Made by a program: the position numbers and the translations under genes. From NCBI RefSeq assembly GCF_026745355.1, contig NC_079208.1, positions 58,080,892 to 58,144,891 on the forward strand: DNA of 64,000 nt, given 5' to 3'. Each line of letters begins with the position of its first letter. Position 1 is the first letter of the stretch. Source of the stretch: Beta vulgaris subsp. vulgaris (Eukaryota; Streptophyta; Magnoliopsida; Caryophyllales; Amaranthaceae). The notes beneath the pieces were generated by a model. That model was not told where the DNA came from and did not search any database. It saw nothing but the letters and a program-made list of their open reading frames with translations. Shown in pieces: positions 36,331-47,726 of the stretch.

Positions 36331-37391
36331 TCATCATTTAATTTTGCTGCAAGGGAGAGGAACCAATAAGAAGCAGACTGCGAGGTCAGCGGCACAGGGT
36401 AGATGACTTTGCCAGGATCTGTGAGTTAGCAGCAAGCTAGATGGGGTAGTGTATGACCTGTGAGTATAAACTTGTTGGGTATATGAATGTGTGGCAGTGT
36501 GGAGATGGTATAGTAATATCAATCAACAAAGGAAGAGGTGTAGCTAACCGCCTGCGGCCGCGAGTTTTACCTTGCCATGACTACAAGTTGCTGCATGCCT
36601 CCGGCCTCCGGGTTCTGCCAGCCAAAGTGTTTTTCTTGCGGGATTCCTTTCCTTGCTTGGTTTTCTTTCAACTCTTCATATATAAATTATGTTTAAAGGT
36701 TGTTTTACCTCATGATTCTGAGATGAGAGGAGGGGAGGGGGGGGGGATTTAGAGAGATCTTGAGAACTTTTGTATCGTGATAATTGTCGTTTTGATATTT
36801 TAGTGTCTAATTTGTGGTTTTTTTCCTATTATAATATAAGATTTTCACGTAAAATTCTTTGTTCTTTTTTATTGCTTTCATTTGTTCTATTACGGTCGTT
36901 TGGTAGTTGCATAAGATCTCAAATCGTGTTCGAGTTCAAAGCGAGCCAATTCGAGTATCGAATTAAGTACTACATATTTGTGATCAGCTCAACTCAATTA
37001 GCACCCCTATTTAATAAGTCGCGTATTGGAATAATTGTTCTCCAAGGAATGGAAAATTTAGTAAATTAACTTGGATTCACACTAGCTCCTGTCTATATTT
37101 TGGAAATGGAAACGAATTCTCAAGTATTGACTATTGAAGATTTGAAGTATATATTGAGTATAGATATGTCAAATTCTAATGTGGATATATCAGTAGGTGC
37201 GTGCGTTTCCTTTTATCAGTCTAGTAGATGTGTGAAAGGATGTAAACCTTTTTTTTGGGCTTTCTAGTTTGGGTTTTCTAAATAAAGTACTACCTAAATA
37301 AAAACAGCTTTTTAGCTGTATTTGAGAAAGATGCTGTGTCTTGGAAAATTGCAAATCCGACAAAAGTTAACAACGTTTTCACGTGTGGACT

Positions 37392-37420
37392 GGGGAATAG
37401 GGAATAGGGAATAGGGAATA
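37392..37420 (+). repeat. 7-bp microsatellite (GGGAATA)4
   Basis: Four consecutive GGGAATA units follow TG. Confidence 0.9.
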
Positions 37421-37854
37421 GCCCAACTTTCAACTCACGCTTTCATGTTTCATCAACCTACTACTCTCTTTTTCTTTTTCAAATTTCAACTATCAAATAA
37501 CAGGATATTATAAGTGGTAGCTAAATCTTTACTGTTAAACAATTGAATAAAATGTACCAAAGAAAAAGAAAAAATAGAGCATAACAAGAAATATTTACTT
37601 AATTAGTTTATTAATAAGCTTAACTCGAACTAAAAGTTGACATCTTATAATTTACGATAAGTTTGACATTTGATGTTTTACTTTTTTTGGCCCTTTTTGG
37701 ATACGTCTTTCATGTGTATGATAGGAAGTCATATCATTAGACCCACGGGTCATTAGCTTTGACGTTTTACTTATCTTAGCTTTCTTTAGCTCTATACACT
37801 TCTCAATCGATTAAATTTATTGTGAAAGAGTATTTAAAAATTACAAGAGAGTGT

Positions 37855-37946
37855 TGATGTCATCTAATTTAGTTGTGGGTTGGTACTCAAGACCTGAGAT
37901 CGAATCCCGTCTATATTATTGCGCTCAGTCGCTAATTTCAAAAAAA
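37855..37946 (+). mobile_element. Short SINE with target duplication
   Basis: The B box GATCGAATCC lies in the middle and an A-rich run closes the unit. The flanks repeat: AAATTACAAGAGAGTGT at 37838-37854 and AAATTACAAGAGTGT near 37948-37962. A tRNA-derived head, A-rich end and direct repeats together fit a retroposed SINE of about 90 bp. Confidence 0.55.
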
Positions 37947-38689
37947 AAATTACAAGAGTGTCTATGCATTAACGAGTTTCTACCAAAACAAACTTAAATC
38001 CCGTTCTTTTGAACTGAGAGAAAATGAATTGAAATTAGCCGAGAGAAATCAAACTGAACCAAAATTAACTGAACTGAAATAAGTAATAAAAGACAGGGAC
38101 TCAATGTTGCAATTACGTTGGCAATTGAGATCTCTCGTCATATCTCTCGCTGTGGCCACACGTCCAAACACCCTCCCTTTTTGAACTTTTACTCACTAAT
38201 TTTGATCTTTTCACAGTATTACAAGTACATTGATTTTTAACTTTACCTATGAATGAAAAGGTCTTGTAAATTCGCCAAGACTAGATTTCGTACTACTTTT
38301 AGAAGATCTCTTGTTCTCCTATAGTATTGCGTAGAATGATTACTAGGGGAAAAAAATTTCTTGTACAATGACTGGGTAAAAAAAATCAAAAGATTAGATT
38401 ACAACAACAAGGAACAAAAAACTTCAACATACATGAATCTCATTACATCAGATTTTTCCAGGAGAAAGCAACTATATCTATTACTCGTAAACTCGAATTT
38501 TCCCCTGCAGAAATCCTGTGGAATTACATTAGTTGAAACAAGAGCTGTACATCAAAACCAAAAATATATATAAGGACCTCAACTGACCACTACAGAACTT
38601 AATTCACCCAAATTTGTGCAAAATATCAAGGGATTTTTGTCATATTTAGCTGCTTTTTCCTCTTTAGTTAAGGCATAGAGCGCGATGTT

Positions 38690-41600
38690 CTAAATGCTAG
38701 GATACGAAACTGCAGATATTGATCTGTTTGTACTTTCTTGTGCACTTCGTCTCCTAGTCCGCCCCCCCGTGGAAGAACTGCTACGAGCTTCCTTGGAGGA
38801 ATCTTGAAGCTGCTCCAACTCTTTGACTACCTCATTCATCAATGGCCTAAACTTGGGTTCACTTGACAGGCATCGGAACGCAAGGCTGGCCACTTTGAAA
38901 GCGGCATCCAAGCTATACTGGCCCTCTAAACGGTTATCTAGTATGCGAAAGATTTTCCTCTTATTTGTAAGGTAAGGACGGGCCCACTCAACCAGGTTGT
39001 GCTCTCCTGATGGCCGGTTTTTGTCCATTGCCCTTCGGCCTGAGAGCATCTCAAGGAGAACCACTCCAAAGCTATAAACATCACTTCTAGCAGTTAAGTG
39101 ACCTGTGAAGTAGGAAACGAACTCAAGAGCTTAGAAAACGGCGGATAAAAAAAGCTCACTGAAAACATAAAAGAAGATTAAGGGAATATAATACCCTCAA
39201 AAGAAAATGAGTAAGAAATACGAACTTCCTTTTTTGCTATATTGTAATCTATTCATGGTATGGGGTAGAGTGACCTTAGTATGGGTAAACTCTCACCTCC
39301 ACCATATCAAACAAATCGCATGTGAAGATAACCAAATGGTCAGGATAAGTCCTTTAACAAGTTGAGCCAAGTATTAAATTAATAACACATTGATCAAGTA
39401 ATTAACTAAAGACAATGAAAATAATACACAAGCAAGCAACGATGTGCAAGGTTTAAGAGGCTAGCTATTCAAGAAAGCCATCTGTCCATATTTGACATTT
39501 GTTTTATTCCGCAATTGACTAGGACGACAATAATTGCACACAAGAGAGCTAAGGATGAGCAAGATCCAAAATTAAAAAGAGATATTCAAGAATGCCAATT
39601 GTCTATATAGGACATTGTTTAAATTTCTTATATGACAGTAATAATTCCAAGGAAAGGAATCTGGCATCTAATCGAGGAAAGAAACAAGAAATAAAGCAAA
39701 AGGATATGAACTACGAGGCATGTATGTCTAAAGTACCTGTGGCTAGATACTCTGGTGCTGCATACCCGTAGGTACCCATTACGCGAGTTGATACATGACT
39801 TTTATCACCAGTTGGCCCATCCTTGGCCAAACCAAAATCAGAAAGTTTTGCAGTGTAGTTCTGTGATTAATATGGAATGTCAGATCCACAATGCCAGCTA
39901 AACTAAACCGAATGTCTAGAAAAATCATATGGAGCAGAAGCCAAGTCTTAACAAATGAATCTTATTCTTAAGAGCCACTTACCGAGTCCAGGAGAACATT
40001 TGAGGTCTTGAAATCACGGTATATGACTTTCGTTTCAGCACTGTGTAGAAAGGCGAGACCCTTTGCAGCTCCATAAGCGACCTTCATCCGAAGGTGCCAA
40101 GAAAGAGGCTGGAAGTATGAACCTCCTATATTCATAACTCTTAGTCATTAGAGTGATCAACATTATATCAAGAAACGAAAACTCCCATGTTACTCGAATT
40201 AAACTAAACATATATAGAAATGAGACTTACTTCTAAATAGATGGTTTTCCAAGCTTCCCCTAGGCATGAATTCATACACTAGAAGGCGGTGCTCATCTTC
40301 CACGCAGTATCCTACCAATTTCACAAGATGAGGATGATAGAGCTGCCCAAGGTAATTCACCTCCGCCTAACAAAACCAAAAATGAGAAGCCATTAATAAC
40401 TTTACACTTCCAGTGTCAATATGGATAAGATGAGGACTATAGACTCCTTCGTGGTCGCAACCAATAGTAATATGATACATAGGATCGGATGATCTTGTTT
40501 CCCAAAGAATGAAAGTTATTTACTTAACCATTCTCCACATAGTGAAAAGGTATATTGACATTGTTATCCTTACTTGCTCCACCATGGTTCTATACTTCTA
40601 TACCTCTTGTTCTATAGAAAACGATTAGGCTAAAATCATTTTCTTTCGAAAACAAACCACAATTTAAGTTTATTTCATTCCAATGTATCATTCCATTATT
40701 GACAAATTTCGCAATACTTGTGGTTCTTCAACCATCTAATGATCCTCCATGAATTCACAATCTATGATAGCTGTACATTCTATGACTTGTAAGTATTATA
40801 AGATAAAATGAAACTCACCAACCATTCCCTATGACCTTGATAGCTCTCTTGGTTAAGTCGCTTCACAGCAATAACCATACCCGTGCCAGGTTTAGTTGCA
40901 GCGTACGAGTTCTCATCAATCCATCCCTTGAAGACCGACCCAAAACCCCCTTCTCCGAGCACACTATCAGGTCGGAAGTTCCTGGTGGCCGCTTTCAGCT
41001 CAGAGAAACTGAAGTTTTTCAGATTTGAGGATTGCAAAATCTCACCCTCGCTCCTCGGTGTCAAAGGTGCTGATGAGACCTTACTACTAGGGAAAGTCGG
41101 ATCATTTCCATCTTTGCTAACGTATTTCGAATTTATTCCTAAACAAGCCAATACACAATTGGAACCTTTTTTCATGAGGAAACCTTAAATCAGCACTCAT
41201 ACAACAAATCTTACACTAAAATATTAATGGCTACTAAGTATATACAAGTAATACAAGCCACACAATTCATATATCCACACAGATTTGGGTGATTTAGATA
41301 AAAGGCTGATACAATTAACCCAAAAGTTGAGTAAAAGGCCAAGTTGCCAATTATTAAAAAGTAAGTATTTCCATAAAGCACATACTACTAAACTTATTGT
41401 AGAGAAATTTTTAGAATGGAATACTATAACATTTTAAGCAAAACGAAATCCACCCAAAAATGGCAAAGTTTGTCAAGTGAGAAAATGAAATTTGATGGAC
41501 CAGAGAAATAAAATGAGTAAAAAAAAGTGTCAATAATTGTAGCATCCAGTGATTCAACATTCAAACTAAAATTAGAAGTGTCACAAAACAACTCTATGTT

Positions 41601-41831
41601 ATATATAAAGTAATAAATGATAATCTTCAATTTTCCAAAATTTCACCATCACTAAAACATGAACTCAATTATTTAAGGTAAGAATAAAAAACCTCAAAAT
41701 TCACAAAAAAAAGGGTACTAAAGCTCTAATATCATTTACAGAGGATAAGCAAGAAACAATAGATGAAGAGTTTAATTACCTGTGTGAGAAGGACTCTCAG
41801 CCTTGATTCGAGCACTTAAACAAATACCCAT
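38690..41831 (-). CDS. Receptor-like cytoplasmic kinase, RLCK-VII, APK1/PBL9-11-type
   Basis: Membrane-anchored cytoplasmic Ser/Thr kinase related to Arabidopsis APK1A/PBL9 and Kin1/PBL11. Coding exons on the minus strand: 41831-41780, 41138-40819, 40366-40231, 40125-39983, 39860-39737 and 39102-38690. All are GT-AG with matching phases and give 395 residues. The N-terminus [12 protein letters not shown] has Gly2 and Cys4, the classic myristoylation-palmitoylation signal. Kinase landmarks: GEGGFG (79-84), Lys110 in IAVK, Glu126, YRDFK with Asp207, DFG (225-227) and APE (252-254). The C-terminal tail is Ser/Arg-rich ([10 protein letters not shown]). The tiny first exon encoding only the acylation motif is typical of this subfamily. 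Nothing looks broken. The exact orthologue cannot be decided by eye. Confidence 0.93.
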
Positions 41832-42245
41832 TAAAACCCAGAAATAATATCTCCAAAATCAAATGAAAATCACTTGTTTTTGATGAGAAAGAACCAAACT
41901 TTGAAGATGAAAACCCAGAAATAGAACCAAAATAAACCTGGATCAATGGAAATAAAATCACTTAAAAAGCTGAAAAATTGAGAAATACCCACTTGATAAC
42001 TATCCACAATAAACAATTATAAAGAACAAGTGAAAAGAGACATCTTGAAAAAAGAGAAAAAGCAAAGATCAGTGGTGAAGACCTCACCTTCTTTGACTGA
42101 AGCTTTGTTTTTAGAGAGAGAAAATGAGTGAAGCTTCTTACTTGTATTCCAGAGAGAGAGGTAGAGAGTAAAGATGAGCTTAATAGCTGTTTAAAGGAGA
42201 GAGAGAGAGAGAGTTGTGAGAAGGGAAGAAGGTGAGGTGCAAAAG
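41832..42245 (-). promoter_or_regulatory. 5' UTR and proximal promoter of the APK1-like kinase
   Basis: On the minus strand the region contains a run of CT dinucleotides (42196-42214 on plus as GA) and other pyrimidine stretches about 270-380 bp before the ATG, typical of plant leaders. A good 5' splice consensus, AG|GTGAGG, occurs on the minus strand near 42086, so a leader intron is possible. Confidence 0.4.
42196..42214. repeat. (GA)n microsatellite in the kinase leader
   Basis: Nine GA units on the plus strand; CT on the transcribed strand. Confidence 0.9.
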
Positions 42246-42820
42246 CTAATAAATGGCGGGTTGGCCCCTTTCAACCCCCCTCACCCTTCTTTTTCTCTCT
42301 TTTCTAGTACTTCTCTCTCTTCTTGTCTCTTTCTCTATATTTTTCAAAGTAGGAAAGCCACAATTTTTTTTATTTTTTTTATTTGTCGTTCGTAAATGAA
42401 CGACTAATCGAATGATGTATACGAGATTCGATCTAAGGTTTTTGGTACTATCTAGAAAAACTTTATTAATTAGGTTAGAATGCTTAATTATGATTAATGT
42501 TTGACGATAATTTAATGGCATTTCATGTATTTTATTGAAATAGTAAGGATATTGTTGTATTTTTTAAACTATAGGGGTGACCTATAAATTTTAAAATTGC
42601 ACATGGATAACGGGTGAAAAAACAGTTCCATTTATGTATGAGGCTTATCTTGAAAGAAAAAAGTGACATTTTCTTTTGTATGGAAAATTATCCAATGTAA
42701 TATGAAGTGAATTTTGGAAATGACCTAAGTTTATAATGAGTAAGTTTGTTTAAGGGTTCTTTATTAAAAAGAAATAGGAATGTTTAAGGATACTGTGAAT
42801 GATATATATGAAAATATATG

Positions 42821-43702
42821 CTTCTCCGTTTTTTTAACATGTTATATTTTTCTTAAATAGAATGGTGCAAAATACATGTTACATTTTTTTTCTTTCCAAA
42901 ATTGGTGAGTTTTGAACCGTTAAATTACCAACTTACCCTTACTTATAACAATTAACCAAAATTAAACCTACTTAATTTAACCAAAATTAACATTTAACCA
43001 TACCCTTCCCCCGCACCCCCTCCCCACCACTGCAGCAACTCCCTTCCCTCATCCCCGCGCCACCACTGCACCTCATCCAACCCGCCGGAAACCCCACTCC
43101 AGCCCTTGAAATCACCACTCCATCCGTCAAAACCCCACACATCCCTCGAAAACCCCACCTCACCCGCCAAAAACCCCACTCAGTCCTCGAAAACACCACC
43201 CCACCCGTCGAAAACACCACCCAGCTCTCGAAAACACCACCCCACGCGCCGAAAACCCCACCCAGCCCTTGAAAGCCCCACCCACCCGCCTAAATCCCCA
43301 CCCACCCCTCGAGAACCCCACCCATCGACCGAAAAACCCCACCCAGCCCTCGAAAACACATCCACCCGTCGGAAACCCGATCCCACCCCTCGAAAGGGTT
43401 TGCTAGGCTGCGCGACTGCAAGGGAAGGGGATGGGCATGGGGTTTGCGCATTCAGCAAGGGAATAGGAGGGGGAGGGTGTCGGTGGTTGATCTGGTGGTG
43501 TGCAGTGTCGGATTGGTGTTGTTAATTGGTTATGGTGGTCGCACCGGTGGCTCACTGGTGATCCATTTGGTCGTGGTGGCTCACTGGTGGTCCCCACTCC
43601 CTTTAGTCCCCCCACCCTTACCTTTACTTAATCCCCAATTAAGTTTTTGCCTAGGTAACCGCCATTTTCAAAAGTGTAACATGTAAAAAAAATTGGAGGA
43701 AG
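42821..43702. mobile_element. Inverted-repeat element with C-rich then G-rich core
   Basis: The left end reads CTTCTCCGTTTTTTTAACAT, then GTTATA. The reversed right end reads CTTCCTCCAATTTTTTTTAC, then ATGTTACAC. These form imperfect terminal repeats of about 28 bp. Between them lie AT-rich arms, a C-rich block (about 43000-43400) and a shorter G-rich block (about 43410-43580). TA follows the right end but the left flank is not TA, so the target duplication is uncertain. Open frames in both strands of the core are low-complexity Pro-rich or Gly/Trp-rich translations and not genes. Confidence 0.5.
43080..43400 (+). repeat. ~21-bp C-rich minisatellite
   Basis: About 15 irregular copies of a unit resembling CCCTCGAAAACCCCACCCA. 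The period of about 21 bp keeps the frame open in several phases, which explains the proline-rich open frame at 43106-43525. Confidence 0.75.
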
Positions 43703-43722
43703 TATCTCAGTGAAACTGAATA

Positions 43723-43996
43723 GTCCCCCATTTCTTTTTAATCTATACTTTCTTTTTTGGTATGTTTTTTTTAATCCACACAATCTTACCTTTTCTATTT
43801 TTGGCAACATATCACATCTACTTTCTCATCTTCTTCCACTAATGTCATTCACTTTTTAATATTTTAACCCAATTTTTAATTTATCTTTCACTTTTGGTTT
43901 CTCTTTTCACCTTTTTAGTTTCCCTCTCATACTTTTGTACTTCCTTTTTTATTCTCACCTAAAATTAAGTGAGTAAATTACAAGAAACGGATGAAG
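43723..43996. mobile_element. Stowaway-like MITE
   Basis: The left end CCCCCATTTCTTTTTAATCT and the reversed right end CTTCATCCGTTTCTTGTAAT form an imperfect inverted repeat, with TA at both flanks (43721-43722 and 43997-43998). The interior (CACTTTTTAATATTTTAACC and nearby) matches, in inverse orientation, sequence at about 61513-61690. Confidence 0.55.
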
Positions 43997-45524
43997 TAGT
44001 ATTATTTTACAAAATGACCTTTAGTAATTTTTTGTGAGGGGAATGACCTTTAGTAATTAGTATAAGATAGTTAAAATATTTTTCTTTTTCTATTTGAAAA
44101 ACAAACAAATATAGGGACACGTTCTAGTATGGATATGTTGATTCTTGAAGTCTATAAGTTACATTTTGACTTTAGAAAATCTTTATAAAGGAAATAGATA
44201 GCATACATGCAAGGTATTCAAAGTCTTTTCCAGAGAAGACTATATGTTTAAATTTTGTAATATGAGCTTATTGGACATTTTTATAACGAAATAGAGTGGA
44301 ATTTCTCTAATCTATAATTAAATATATAAACTGTTCAAATATTTGATTTGTTTTATTAGTGGGAATTGCCAAATTGCCAACTAGTTGGATTGGGGTCCGG
44401 GGATGGGGAGACTGGAGAGTCACTATGAGTCAATGGATACGACCAAGTAAGTTGAGGCCTGAGGCAACGTCCGACTGTTAGGAGAATTGCATATGTTCGA
44501 AACAATTGCGTCAAAACGAGTTTTCGTGTAATAAATGTTTGTATATATGACATATATTATTTGTTTGTTGTAAATATTTTGTTTGTGTTTTTTTTCTTTT
44601 TATTTGTTATACGAAAAACAAGCAATATTTTTACATACATAAACAACATTTGTTAGTTATTTCCTCTTTTGAAAAAAGTTTGTCTCCTTCTTCTAACATA
44701 GAAATCGTACCGAAAAAAATCTAAACCTTAAAATATGGGGATAATTTCTCCTAAATTTTAATAAGTTTAAATAAATCATACTCCTAACTAAATGAGATTA
44801 TATATAATATAGAGAATACACCTTCAAAAGAACTAAACATGTTATGCAATCTTTTTGAGCTAGACTATCCCGTCAACATTGTTTATAAATTATTATGATT
44901 TAATTATCCCGTCAATTTATCTTTTAGAAAGAGCAATGTCTTAATCATATTTTAGGGATAAAAGAGGTGTGAAAAACATCAATCCTGAGATAGTTATGAA
45001 AATTGAAAAGTGCAAACTATGCATCTAGCCGTATTAGTGAAATCAAAGGAAGCAGCAGTAGTCAATAAATCAAGCCCTTAAAACTATAAATAAACCATTG
45101 ATTTGATGTCCCAAGCTAAAAAGGTGATAGATTTTATGCAGCAAATCCACATAGATAGTCTTGTTTTTTATATTAAATATTAAAGCATAGATTTCAAATC
45201 CATATTAGTACTTAAAAGTAGTACTAATATTCTCATTATGATTCCCATAAACTACTTTACCATGGACCTAGCTAGCCGAGCACAACTATACCTAATTTGA
45301 GTTGAATGTATATACAAGATACAACGATATAATCAAAGTTTGGTATAGGCGTGTAGCTAATATTACGAATAAGGCATTTATATTAAAACAAGTGCTAGAT
45401 AAAATTAGATGATTATGGTGTGGGGTTCATTTTGTAAGTAAAGCTCCCTGATTGGAGTATGACGAGAAAATAATCGATCAAAAAGTACTAGATAAAATTA
45501 ATACTCGGAAAAGTAAGTGAATAT

Positions 45525-45727
45525 CTCCTTCGTGTTATAATATAGTGTTTGTTTCTTTCTCTTTGAGATCAAATTTTAGAATCTTTAACACTCAATGTGC
45601 ACTTTCACAATATCAACTTTTTATATTTTTACTAATATAGGATCGAATATATATTGAAGGCCAAAATTATATCTTAGAGACAGTGCAACACGAAAACAAA
45701 CACTATGTTATGAGATAATAGATGAAG
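45525..45727. mobile_element. MITE of the ATAATATAGTG family (degraded)
   Basis: The left end CTCCTTCGTGTTATAATATA continues GTGTTTG. The reversed right end contains CATAACATAGTGTTTGTTTT. The terminal repeats are imperfect but clearly related to the better-preserved copies at 46974-47309 and 60574-60939. Confidence 0.5.
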
Positions 45728-45954
45728 TATTTGTTAATCGACTGAATAGTATATTTACTCTTCCTTCGAATTAGAAAAAAGCCTAAAAGTGCAATTGATT
45801 TTTTGACACTATATTAGCGAAGACTACTATGTCAAGAAGTAATTTCTTCCATAGTTGCACAATTGTCGTTTTGCAGCACAAACTTTGGCATATCTTTAAA
45901 TCACATATATAAAAACATGTTATCACTTGAGATCTCGATAGATGTGTCGTCTAC

Positions 45955-45970
45955 AATATATATATATATA
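45955..45970. repeat. (TA)n microsatellite
   Basis: An alternating TA run of about 16 bp. Confidence 0.8.
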
Positions 45971-46973
45971 TGTAAAGGTACGTGTAAACTTAATCGACAA
46001 AGAGAGTTCTTTTCTTATTTCGCTTAACAAAGTGTTTTGCTATTGAATTTTTTTTATTGTCTACATATTGTTTTTCCAGTTCCAAAGTTAATGCAACACT
46101 TACACTTTTAAGAATTATCACTATTACCGTATTACGTAGAGAAAAAGAGTCATGTTTCTCTTTAGATTAATTATCTCGATGTTGTTATTTTAATCTATCT
46201 AAATTACATAATTTTTACTGAAGAATAATTTATGAGTTCCAAAAAAGGAGGAGAGTTAGGATTATATAAAAACCTAAAGGAATATCCATTCCAGACCCAT
46301 TGACATCAAAACAAATGATATTTATACATAAACGGATTGGCTCATCAAACTTTTAATGTAAAATTTTTTCTCCTATTCTTTAACGTGGGACAACTCGTGT
46401 GTACACAATACGAAAGATATCAACATGCATGAGATTACCTACACGACTACATCCAACTTCCAAGGCACATAGTTACTATTAGTTAGTATATATATATACC
46501 ATGGAAGTGTGAAAGTATGAAAGTGAGGGAGGTATAAAGAAAAGCATGAAGGGCGTGAGGTTGGAGTTAAGGATCTCGTGAAGTTGTGAACATGGTTGGA
46601 TTAATCTGGTTCATGAAAGCCAAACATGCCTCCTGAATGGCGACCCATACCTAACTATAAACGTGAAAAATCAAAAATCCAAGAACCCAAAGATACCTTC
46701 TGGATCTTAAATGTTAAATCCCATGACGTAATTTCTTCGATAGAGCTTACGTACAACAATAAAAACCAATCATTATTAATGTAACCTTTATTTATATTTC
46801 ATCAAATCTGGGGCCTCCATTTCTGTGGACTTTTCACATCATCCGTTGATATTGACCTCTTGTTTTGTACTATTATTCTTTAAATAAATTCCAAATTGGA
46901 CCATTTTCTATTTTGTTGTGAATTGGAATATTTGATAATGATCATAATCGTATGTCCTTAAAGTTAATACCAA

Positions 46974-47309
46974 CTCCTTCCGTTTCATATTATAGTGCTT
47001 GATTATGTTTTTTCATGGGTATTAAGGTAAATAGAAACTAAGAGAAATGTAAAAAGTGTTTGTGTATTGAATATAAATGTTATCGGGAAAAAATTGATTT
47101 AAGGAAAGAGAATGATAATAAGTGGTGAAAAAGCATTAAAACAAAGGTTGAATAAACAAAGCAAAAACTATTTTCAAGAAGCAAATAAATAATGGTGGTA
47201 TAATTTTTCTAGGAAAATCATGAGAAGGTGTGAAATAAAAATGGAAACAAAAATTATATTTGGGGACACTTTAAAAGGAAAAAAGCACTATAATATGAGA
47301 TGGAAGGAG
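46974..47309. mobile_element. Stowaway-like MITE, ATAATATAGTG family
   Basis: The left end CTCCTTCCGTTTCATATTAT continues AGTGCTT. The reversed right end is CTCCTTCCATCTCATATTAT, continuing AGTGCTT. TA follows the right end (47310-47311); the left flank has lost it. It is 336 bp with no coding capacity. Confidence 0.7.
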
Positions 47310-47726
47310 TATAATTTTTGAATTGCCATACTTACCAGAAAATCTACTATTCAAAGATTTTATCTTGTCCGAAATTTTAGCTTGTAAATGGGTCGTAGGA
47401 TGGGGTGAGGGAAAACTATTGCAAATCAAAAATCGTCAAAGCTTAATTGCTTTATGGCTAGAAAAAGTTCTATATATAGATTCACTATTGCAGATCGTTA
47501 TGAGATGATCTACCTTATTTCTCCCATAATATATCATATGAAAAAAACTAAAATATTAAAGACAACATATTTTTTCTGATCTAATTAACTTCCATTGGCT
47601 AACATAAGATAATGAGTTAGAAGAAATATTGAGATTTTCTAATAATGTGTGCCCACAATAACCTTACTATGAAAAATGTTAGGATTAACAAGACACTCCA
47701 ATAAAATGATCTCCTTAAAACAAGTA

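Larger units (their letters stand above)
35325..38689. other. Convergent intergenic region between the two kinase genes
   Basis: Both kinases point into this region, so it holds their 3' UTRs and terminators. An RNase H fragment, a 7-bp microsatellite and a SINE are listed separately. Other open frames (for example 35339-35572 +, 35674-36070 +, 36453-37069 +) have no domain. Confidence 0.45.
43997..47726. other. Intergenic AT-rich DNA before the satellite
   Basis: No gene recognised. Two MITEs and a (TA)n tract are listed separately. Short frames at 44356-44553 (-) and 47323-47508 (+) carry no domain. Confidence 0.45.

Noticed and set aside
42987..43615. Pro-rich and Gly/Trp-rich open frames on both strands
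   Set aside because: A 21-bp C-rich minisatellite keeps several frames open at once; no domain.
47323..47508. 61-codon plus-strand frame
   Set aside because: It lies just after a MITE, has no recognisable domain or composition contrast, and could easily arise by chance.
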